This document shows, one piece after another, positions 58,290-64,000 of a stretch of DNA of 64,000 nt. Every line of letters starts with the position of its first letter. Positions within the stretch are counted from its first letter, which is position 1. The stretch is from NCBI RefSeq assembly GCF_900547735.1, contig NZ_URHZ01000023.1, positions 1 through 64,000 on the forward strand. The letters run 5' to 3'. Both the position numbers and the translations under genes were made by a program. The notes under the pieces are model-generated. The model worked only from the letters and a program-made list of their open reading frames with translations, made no database searches and was not told the origin of the DNA. Origin of the DNA: an uncultured Clostridium sp. (GTDB taxonomy: Bacteria; Bacillota; Clostridia; Lachnospirales; Lachnospiraceae).

Positions 58290-59345
58290 CTAATTATCCC
58301 GCAGCTGTACTTTGTTTCGCGCGCTGCGCCTGCGTTCGTCTTCCAGCGCCGCATAGTGTTTTTTAGTCGTATTCACATCCGAATGCCCCAGTACATCGGC
58401 CACCAGATATATATCACCGGTTTCGCGATAAAGGCTGGTGCCGTACGTGCTCCGGAGCTTGTGGGGGGTGATTTTTTTTAAGGGAGTTACGATGCGGGCG
58501 TATTTTTTGACGAGATTTTCCACACTTCTCACATTCATCCGTTTTCTCTGCAGAGAGAGGAAGAGGGCGGATTCATGGCCGGGTTCGGGCGTTACATGTT
58601 TCCGCTCGTCGATATAATCTTTCAGGGCAAATTCAACTTCGGAACCAAAGTAGATTATCACCTCTTTACCGCCCTTGCGGTGGATTTTGAGGCCTCCGGT
58701 TCCAAAATCAATATCATCCAGGTTCAGGCCGACACATTCCGAAACACGGATTCCGGTTCCCAGAAGAAGAGTCATCAAGGCCAGATCGCGAAGGCGTGTC
58801 TTTACATGGAACTCCCTCTGTTTTTCCGTCAGGTGGTCGCCCTCGTCCACCTGATCCAGGAGTTTTGCAACCTCATCGACTTCCAGGCGGATAATTTCCT
58901 TTTCGTGCAGCCTGGGAAGTTCTACCAGGGCGGCAGGGTTGTTTTTAATGCGTTCCCTGCGGTAAAAGTAATTATAAAAGCTCTTTAATGAGGACATTTT
59001 CCGCATAATGCCGCGTTCCGTGTTGACGAGGTCCTCTTTTTTGTCCGTGGAATAGCATTTCAGGAATTCCATGTACTCCTCCAGGTCCATCAGTTGAATC
59101 TCATCCAGGACAGTGAGAGAGAAGTCCTGCATTTTATAGTCCGCAAAGAGGGGATTCTGTTTCTTCAAAAATTCAAAAAAAGTCTTTAAGTCATAGGCAT
59201 AAGCAATTCTCGTGCGGGAAGAAGTGCGCGGCTCGATACCTCGGAAAAAATCGGCGCAGAAGGGGGGAAGTTCCTTCATCATCTGGCGCAGCCTTTTCGT
59301 ATTCTCAAGTGTTTCCTGTTCATGGTAAGAGAGTGGCTTTCCCAT
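58290..59345 (-). CDS. Tyrosine recombinase (XerS/XerC-D-like)
   Basis: 351 residues. An N-terminal SAM-like core-binding domain (about 30-150) is followed by the catalytic domain with all residues visible: Arg in LLGTGIRVSE, Lys in HRKGGKEV, His-x-x-Arg in PHKLRSTYG, His in VLGHSDVNTT and the nucleophile Tyr in KKHYAAL. Length and the long N terminus resemble single-recombinase XerS proteins that resolve chromosome dimers at a dif-like site. An integrase role is less likely, because no att duplication, excisionase or element genes are near. AAGGAG precedes the ATG. It ends 11 bases from the DUF2798 gene, tail to tail. Confidence 0.88.
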   Translation of the reverse strand: MGKPLSYHEQETLENTKRLRQMMKELPPFCADFFRGIEPRTSSRTRIAYAYDLKTFFEFLKKQNPLFADYKMQDFSLTVLDEIQLMDLEEYMEFLKCYSTDKKEDLVNTERGIMRKMSSLKSFYNYFYRRERIKNNPAALVELPRLHEKEIIRLEVDEVAKLLDQVDEGDHLTEKQREFHVKTRLRDLALMTLLLGTGIRVSECVGLNLDDIDFGTGGLKIHRKGGKEVIIYFGSEVEFALKDYIDERKHVTPEPGHESALFLSLQRKRMNVRSVENLVKKYARIVTPLKKITPHKLRSTYGTSLYRETGDIYLVADVLGHSDVNTTKKHYAALEDERRRSARNKVQLRDN

Positions 59346-59380
59346 ATAAAATCAACTCCTTCATAAATAAAATTAATTCC

Positions 59381-60106
59381 CTACCGGCGTTTTTGAGGCC
59401 ATCCATCTATATTGCCCTCTGTAATGGCATGGAAAAAACGTTCCTTAACGCCGGGTGCATCCAGATTCAACTGTTTCGTTAATTGTTTAACATATTCGCG
59501 TTTCGTTTTTCCGTCAACCGGGCAGGGATTTTTACATACCGGCAGTTGATACCGGTTCTTAAATCCTATGACATCGGCCTCATTTACATATATCATGGGC
59601 CGGATTACCGTAAGTCCCGTGCGATCCAGAAAAGTTTCCGGGGAAAAGGAATAAAAACGGCCTTCATAGATCAGGGATAAAAGCATCGTTTCGATTAAAT
59701 CGTCGCGGTGATGCGCATAGGCAATTTTGTTGCAGCCGAGACGGATGGCCGCTTCATTGAGAGCGCCTTTTCTCATTTTGGCGCACAGGGCACAGGGATT
59801 GGATTCTTTGCGCGTGTCGAAAAGGATTTTTCCAATTTCCGTAGGCACTACGGTGTATTCCACGGATAATTCCTCACAGAGCGATTTAACAGGTGATAAA
59901 TCGAAATCACCGAATCCCAAGTCAACTGTAATTGCACATAAATCAAATTTATTCGGATAAAACTTCTGAAGACCCTGTAATGCATAAAGCAGGGTCAGAC
60001 TGTCCTTACCGCCGGAGATGCCGACCGCAATTTTGTCACCGGGCTGTATCAGGCCGTAGTCATCGATGGCCTGGCGGGTTAGACTAAGCAGACGTTGGAT
60101 TTTCAT
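59381..60106 (-). CDS. ttcA: TtcA-family tRNA thiolation protein (PP-loop)
   Basis: 241 residues with PP-loop VGISGGKDSLTLLYALQGL, CALCAKMRKGALNEAA (a CxxC pair), YAHHRDDLIETMLLSL and a late CKNPCP. This order is that of TtcA-type enzymes that thiolate C32 of tRNA using an Fe-S cluster; other TtcA/TtuA-like thiolases are possible. I place the start at 60106; the longer frame to 60193 covers the promoter and a hairpin. AAGGAG is 11 bases upstream, rather far. Confidence 0.85.
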   Translation of the reverse strand: MKIQRLLSLTRQAIDDYGLIQPGDKIAVGISGGKDSLTLLYALQGLQKFYPNKFDLCAITVDLGFGDFDLSPVKSLCEELSVEYTVVPTEIGKILFDTRKESNPCALCAKMRKGALNEAAIRLGCNKIAYAHHRDDLIETMLLSLIYEGRFYSFSPETFLDRTGLTVIRPMIYVNEADVIGFKNRYQLPVCKNPCPVDGKTKREYVKQLTKQLNLDAPGVKERFFHAITEGNIDGWPQKRR

Positions 60107-60139
60107 AGAGTAATTGGCTCCTTTGTATGTTTGATGTGG

Positions 60140-60173
60140 AACTATTCGATAAAGTAGACTTTCACGAATAGTT
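60140..60173 (-). promoter_or_regulatory. Hairpin in the ttcA leader
   Basis: AACTATTCG and CGAATAGTT, perfect 9-base arms 16 bases apart, between promoter and start codon. Could be an operator or leader stem. Confidence 0.55.
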
Positions 60174-60183
60174 GGATATAGGT

Positions 60184-60212
60184 AGTATAACACTATTCTA
60201 TATAAATTTCAA
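60184..60212 (-). promoter_or_regulatory. ttcA promoter
   Basis: Minus strand: TTGAAA (60207-60212), 17-base spacer, TATACT (60184-60189). Confidence 0.75.
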
Positions 60213-60224
60213 TCAAAGAATTAA

Positions 60225-60261
60225 ATTGACAATCTAAAAGCCGGAGGAAATATCCCCCGGC
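60225..60261 (-). terminator. Terminator of the 60.3-61.7 kb unit
   Basis: Minus strand: GCCGGGGG and CCTCCGGC with a 6-base loop, then TTTT. Confidence 0.75.
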
Positions 60262-60318
60262 CATATCTTTTGCCGCGTTTAGCCTGGTCTTTCATTTTTT
60301 TATTCGCTTTCAACGCCG

Positions 60319-60489
60319 TTAAATAATTTCAACTGCGGATATTAAAAATACATCCGAACCATCGATGATTAAATACCACATATCCTCATCGCTGCCGAGA
60401 GAATTCATTCTGAGTATCCTGCAGTCTTCTGCCAGCCCGTGCCTGAAAAATTCCAGTTGGTCCAAATAAACCGGGTACTGTATTTGCAT
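60319..60489 (-). CDS. 56-residue protein of unknown function
   Basis: Begins MQIQYPVYLDQLEFFRHGLA, continues MNSLGSDEDMWYLIIDGSDV and ends FLISAVEII. It is acidic and looks like a compact alpha-beta fold. GAGG stands only two bases before the ATG, so the start may be imperfect. It lies 29 bases after the 401-residue gene on the same strand and before a terminator, so they form a pair. No family recognised. Confidence 0.55.
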   Translation of the reverse strand: MQIQYPVYLDQLEFFRHGLAEDCRILRMNSLGSDEDMWYLIIDGSDVFLISAVEII

Positions 60490-60518
60490 CGCCTCAATAG
60501 TATATTTTTAGTATGTTT

Positions 60519-61724
60519 TTAAAATGTCGTTTCAGACGAAATAACGACTTCCGAGGCGGTAAATTCTATTCCGCCCGACATTCCTGCTCCGGCATCCGTA
60601 AAGCCGCCGCCATATAAGACGGCATTTTCTCCCGGAAGTTTTGGCTCATAATCTTTCCGGCTGCGTCTGTCTCCCAGAATCATATACTGATCGGAAAGCC
60701 CCTCACGGATAAGGCTGTAGTCCGCGCCTTTCCGGGCAGAGCGCCGCTTCTTAAGCTCCAGCTTAATCTGTCGTACCTGCTTCTCTTTCCTGGCCTTCTC
60801 CGCATGTTTTTTTTGCACGCCTAAAAGCTCTTCCTGATCCAGCTTTCTAATCTTTTTGCTTCCCCTGGCAAGCAGCTTCTGCAGGGAACGCATGGCTCTT
60901 CCGGCCTTCACACGTTCTTTTTCATCCCCATAAACAGCGGCCAGGCGGAGGTTGTTGATACTCCTGTGGACATCGCTCATCACTTTCCTTACTTCCCCTT
61001 TAGAACCGGCTCTCGCGAGGCCGGAAAAATGGTTTAGGGAGGAGTAAGAGACATACACTCTTTTCCTAAAATCATTTTCAGACGGCGTCTGACTCCCGGT
61101 TTCCGGACTTCCGGAGGATGCAGGAAGATTCTTCTTTAATGCATCGGCCATCTTCTTCGCCGCGTCGGTTTCCGTCTGCTCCGGGACATACCAGGAGACT
61201 GCTTTCGTCTCACCCAGGTAAGTTCCCCGTGCCTCCATCCCCTTTGCTCCTGCCGATAAACATCTCAAAGCTTCTGTCAGTGCGGTTTTGCACGCTTCAT
61301 AATCTTCCGGGCTTCTCATCATACGTTCCAGGAATTCCCGGCCGACAACCAGATACGTCCCGCTTCCAAGTTCCGCTGCCATCTGTCTGATATCGTGGGT
61401 TCCGCCCTGTTTTTCCAAAAGTAAAGTAATATCAGGGTAATCCTTTGAGAATACATTAAACAGATCGGAAATTGCGGTTTCAGAGATGGACGGATTCCGG
61501 TCTGAGGACAATTCGGCAATGTCCCTGTTCCGTCTCCGGATCTGTGCCGTCGGTTTATGTTCCCGGCCGGATACGGTCTTCTGATTCCCGGGAGATTCTA
61601 TTTGACCGGATGAAATAAACGGACTGCGTTTTAACTGACCGGTCTCTGTATGATACAAACCGGAATTTCCTTTTCCGTAACCTTTTGTTAAGGCTGCGCT
61701 TCTATCCACTCCGCCCACAGCCAC
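60519..61724 (-). CDS. Hypothetical protein with basic coiled region (DUF6033-like?)
   Basis: 401 residues; GTG start behind AAGGGGG (another GTG six bases later is possible). N-terminal 90 residues are hydrophilic and low in structure (GNSGLYHTETGQLKRSPFIS). A folded part follows (about 95-190; SKDYPDITLLLEKQGGTHDI, GSGTYLVVGREFLERMM). Residues 230-345 are Lys/Arg-rich and helical (KKHAEKARKEKQVRQIKLEL), likely coiled coil. No signal or membrane helix. The MAVGGV start and overall layout remind me of the DUF6033 family of Lachnospiraceae, but this is a weak match from memory. Confidence 0.6.
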   Translation of the reverse strand: MAVGGVDRSAALTKGYGKGNSGLYHTETGQLKRSPFISSGQIESPGNQKTVSGREHKPTAQIRRRNRDIAELSSDRNPSISETAISDLFNVFSKDYPDITLLLEKQGGTHDIRQMAAELGSGTYLVVGREFLERMMRSPEDYEACKTALTEALRCLSAGAKGMEARGTYLGETKAVSWYVPEQTETDAAKKMADALKKNLPASSGSPETGSQTPSENDFRKRVYVSYSSLNHFSGLARAGSKGEVRKVMSDVHRSINNLRLAAVYGDEKERVKAGRAMRSLQKLLARGSKKIRKLDQEELLGVQKKHAEKARKEKQVRQIKLELKKRRSARKGADYSLIREGLSDQYMILGDRRSRKDYEPKLPGENAVLYGGGFTDAGAGMSGGIEFTASEVVISSETTF

Positions 61725-62082
61725 GCCCCCTTCCGGCGGTCCCTGCCGCCAATGCGCTTTTTGTTCTTACTTAAAATAGTACCACATGGAAATGGACAAA
61801 TCAATCACTGTTACAGCGGACGGAAATCGTCTACAGCCAGCAGCCGGTAACGCTGTCCATCTGTTTTCTTCCCCTCTGTAAAAGATGAACAATTTTTTCA
61901 TCTTCTTTTAAACGACAATATGCGAACGGCAAATGCCATTCGCATATATCTGCTTTTATGATATTGTTGAAAAGATTTTTTATTAAGCAATCCGGAATAG
62001 GAAAATGGAAAAAGCATATAGGCTTCGCGATGCACAGAGACGATGGAAAACGCCGTTTCGCGCCGTGTAAACCGGAAGGTTA
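61725..62082. other. Gene-free stretch with hairpins and a dispersed repeat
   Basis: Contains AAGATGA / TCATCTT (61882-61904), and a stem ATATGCGAACGGC / GCCATTCGCATAT (61918-61947, one G-T pair), possible weak terminators for the MalY gene on the minus strand. It also holds copy C of the intergenic element near 62022. No open frame looks coding. Confidence 0.5.
62022..62066 (+). repeat. Dispersed intergenic element, copy C (left block only)
   Basis: GCTTCGCGATGCACAGAGAC, then AAAACGCCGTTTCGCGCCG, matching the left block of copies A (26422-26466) and B. Confidence 0.7.
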
Positions 62083-63255
62083 TTACCGGGAGGATTGTAT
62101 ATAGGTCTCCACGCCCTTTTTAAGCCTCCGGAGCCCTTCTTCCAGCCGCGCCCCGGGACAGGCTGCATTCATGCGGAGAAAATGGTTCCCATGGCCTCCG
62201 TACGCCGCACCTGCAGACAGGTAAAGCCCAGACTCACCGCGCAGACAGCGGGCTAAATCCGCCGTATCCTCCGTCACTTTTGTACAGTCCAGCCAGAGAA
62301 GATAAGTCGCATGGGACCGGACCAGGGAAAGGGCGGGAAGTTCCCGTTCCAGAAATTTCTCAGCCGTCCTCCGGTTTGCAGCCAGATACTCTCTCAGAGA
62401 GTCCAGCCACTCTTCTCCCCTGGTAAAAGCGGCGGCCGCAGCTTCGATGGCAAACGCATTCGGTTCCGCAACCTCATCCGTGTTGAAGGCGCGGCTTATT
62501 TTATGCCTTAAGTCTGCGTCCGGCACAACGGCGGCGGCCGTCTGGATTCCGGCCAGATTAAAGGATTTTGTGGGAGCAATGCAGGATACGCTGATCCGGG
62601 CACACTTTTCCGATACCGATGCGAACGGGATATACCGGTATCCCGGCTCCGTCAAATCACAGTGGATTTCATCGGAAATCACCGTCACATGATTGGCAAA
62701 CGCAAGCTCTCCAATTCTGCTGAGTTCTTCTCGGGTCCAAAGGGAGCCGGTGGGATTGTGCGGGTTACAGAGTATCATCAGAGTTGTCTGAGGGTCACTC
62801 AGCTTTTCCTCCAGATCCTCCCAGTCGATTCCGTAGCTTCTGCCGTCGTACCGCAGCCGGTTTTCCGCCACATTCCGGCCATTATTTCGGATTGAGTGAA
62901 AGAATATATTGTAAACCGGGGGCTGGATTAATACGTTTTCACCGACGGCGGTCAGCCTGCGGACCGCGCTGGAAATTGCCGGAACCACACCGGTGCAGAA
63001 TATGAGCCAGTTCTTATCCATAGAGAAGTCATGGCGCCTCTCCCACCAGCCTGTTATGGCCTCCCGCCATGCGTCGGTCACCGTGGCATAGCCGAAGATT
63101 CCATGCTCCACCCTCTGTTTAAGAACGTTTAAGATTTCCGGCGCGGTCCGGAAATCCATATCCGCCACCCACATGGGCAGCTCTTCCCCGGGCACATCCC
63201 ATTTGAGGGAATTACTCTCCCGCCGGTCTGTCAGGTTATCAAAATCATAAGGCAC
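62083..63255 (-). CDS. MalY/PatB-family PLP aminotransferase (probable cystathionine beta-lyase)
   Basis: 390 residues of the fold type I PLP family. MPYDFDNLTDRRESNSLKWD is a typical MalY/PatB opening and PMWVADMDF is the family hallmark. VPAISSAVRRLT, LCNPHNPTG, VISDEIHCDL and the PLP-lysine in APTKSFNLAGIQTA follow in order. Members cleave cystathionine or cysteine S-conjugates; MalY itself also modulates MalT. The start is GTG, seven bases after AAGGAGG, and overlaps the stop of the upstream DUF3737 gene by one base. Confidence 0.93.
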   Translation of the reverse strand: MPYDFDNLTDRRESNSLKWDVPGEELPMWVADMDFRTAPEILNVLKQRVEHGIFGYATVTDAWREAITGWWERRHDFSMDKNWLIFCTGVVPAISSAVRRLTAVGENVLIQPPVYNIFFHSIRNNGRNVAENRLRYDGRSYGIDWEDLEEKLSDPQTTLMILCNPHNPTGSLWTREELSRIGELAFANHVTVISDEIHCDLTEPGYRYIPFASVSEKCARISVSCIAPTKSFNLAGIQTAAAVVPDADLRHKISRAFNTDEVAEPNAFAIEAAAAAFTRGEEWLDSLREYLAANRRTAEKFLERELPALSLVRSHATYLLWLDCTKVTEDTADLARCLRGESGLYLSAGAAYGGHGNHFLRMNAACPGARLEEGLRRLKKGVETYIQSSR

Positions 63256-64000
63256 TATACTGCCTCCTTCAGCGCCTGCGTCTGAACCGATGTCTTACTC
63301 ACATCTACTTTGGCAGGATCCAGAATCAGTTCCCTGATATGTTCTGCGCGGATACTGCCTCCGCCGGGATTTAAGACACTGTCAATCGTATTGTTCACTT
63401 CGACGTCCACCGTGGAGTATTCAAAAGCCAGCGTTGTGTTTAACAGTCTGCAGTTTTTCATTACCAGGCCGTCGATGTAACACATGCCCTGAAGGCTCTC
63501 AACCGTACAGTTGATAAGGGTGAGATTCTTAGCATTCCAGCCCAGGTACTCACCGGAAATAAAGGAATCATACACAGTTACATCTTCACTGTTCCAGAAT
63601 GCATCTTTGGAAATCATTCTGGCATTGTGGATTTCCACGTTTTTTGCTCCGTCAAAGGAATAGTTTCCTGAGAGTTCAAAGCCGTCGATCTTCATATTGC
63701 TGCTGTTCATGGCGAAGTAATCGCCTTTTGCCGTTACCTGTTCCATTGTAACCCGATCGCAGTTCCAAAGTGTCTCACCCGCATTCGGCATGGTTACCCG
63801 GGCAAGGCGGATGCCGGTTGACCTGCGGAAGGTTTTGGGCGCTTCAATGGCACAGTTTACGAGGGAAATATTTTCCGTATACCAGATTCCGGCACGCCCC
63901 GTTTCAAACAGTACACAGTCCTGGAGCCTGATGTCACGGCTGTACCACAGCGGATACTTCCATTTGAACATGCTGCCGTATAATTCAATATTTCTGCTTT
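63255..64000 (-). CDS. DUF3737 family right-handed beta-helix-like protein (5' end outside window)
   Basis: At least 248 residues; the frame is still open at base 64000 (SRNIELYGS before the first ATG at 63971), so the beginning lies beyond the window. A regular repeat of about 20 residues with Asn/Cys ladders (NISLVNCAIE, VTVYDSFISGEYLGWNAKNL, TLINCTVES, GLVMKNCRL) marks the DUF3737 family, predicted beta-helix proteins of unknown activity. Co-transcribed with the MalY-type gene, with one-base overlap, a pairing that may hint at shared metabolism. Confidence 0.88.
   Translation of the reverse strand, partial: SRNIELYGSMFKWKYPLWYSRDIRLQDCVLFETGRAGIWYTENISLVNCAIEAPKTFRRSTGIRLARVTMPNAGETLWNCDRVTMEQVTAKGDYFAMNSSNMKIDGFELSGNYSFDGAKNVEIHNARMISKDAFWNSEDVTVYDSFISGEYLGWNAKNLTLINCTVESLQGMCYIDGLVMKNCRLLNTTLAFEYSTVDVEVNNTIDSVLNPGGGSIRAEHIRELILDPAKVDVSKTSVQTQALKEAV

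Noticed and set aside
58290..59345. Integrase of a mobile element
   Set aside because: No excisionase, att repeats or element genes nearby; length and architecture fit a housekeeping XerS-like recombinase better.

Overview
The window looks like a chromosomal segment of a Firmicute of the Lachnospiraceae / Clostridium cluster XIVa kind. The evidence is moderate GC, strong AGGAGG ribosome binding sites, TTG and GTG starts, an L27 with an N-terminal extension next to its Prp protease, a lexA gene divergent from a LysM 'yneA' gene, paired B12-type radical SAM proteins beside RNase G, and clostridial ECF sigma/RsgI-type anti-sigma genes. A relative of [Clostridium] symbiosum is my guess, not something I can prove here. 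I saw no rRNA, tRNA, CRISPR array, complete insertion sequence or prophage.

Layout. 1-5.7 kb: peptidase T, an orphan GHKL kinase, an isolated contractile-tail sheath plus tube pair, and a 41-bp tandem repeat. 5.7-8.5 kb: bioY-bioD-bioA under a promoter bracketed by two BirA operators. 8.5-11.2 kb: a divergent sirtuin, then (minus strand) an ECF sigma factor, its RsgI-like anti-sigma and a Cys/His-rich secreted protein. 11.3-19.2 kb: two heterodimeric ABC exporter-fold pairs separated by a TetR gene with a triple 15-bp operator. 19.4-23.2 kb (minus): RNase G and the TIGR03936/TIGR03960 radical-SAM pair. 23.2-28.6 kb: an accessory stretch with a three-gene small-protein operon, an MFS and a MATE transporter, and several dispersed intergenic repeats. 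28.6-33.2 kb: rplU-prp-rpmA-obgE-yhbY-nadD-yqeK-rsfS. 33.3-35.3 kb: a DUF554 protein, then lexA and the SOS-controlled LysM gene.

35.5-42.0 kb: a run of poorly characterised envelope proteins (including a DUF4097-like protein and a tandem paralogue pair), ending in a second MATE transporter. 42.0-48.0 kb (minus): a two-component system apparently co-transcribed with an ABC transporter, one permease of which is fused to an M1 metallopeptidase. A nearly identical 21-bp candidate regulator site lies in front of both the two-component genes and the transporter genes. 48.3-53.8 kb: a MacB/FtsX-type ABC transporter directly followed by a secreted beta-lactamase-fold serine hydrolase with decapeptide repeats. 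53.9-58.3 kb: a second two-component system, an S41 lipoprotein protease and a DUF2798 protein. 58.3-64 kb (minus): a XerS-like recombinase, a TtcA-family protein, two proteins of unknown function, a MalY/PatB aminotransferase and a DUF3737 protein that runs off the right edge.

The most interesting places for follow-up are: the regulated ABC-M1 fusion operon with its duplicated site; the ABC-serine hydrolase operon; the minimal sheath-tube locus; the operon with a 24-residue membrane peptide and a permuted papain-like protein; and the inverted intergenic elements around the MATE gene, where the usual ribosomal/radical-SAM gene order appears to be broken.
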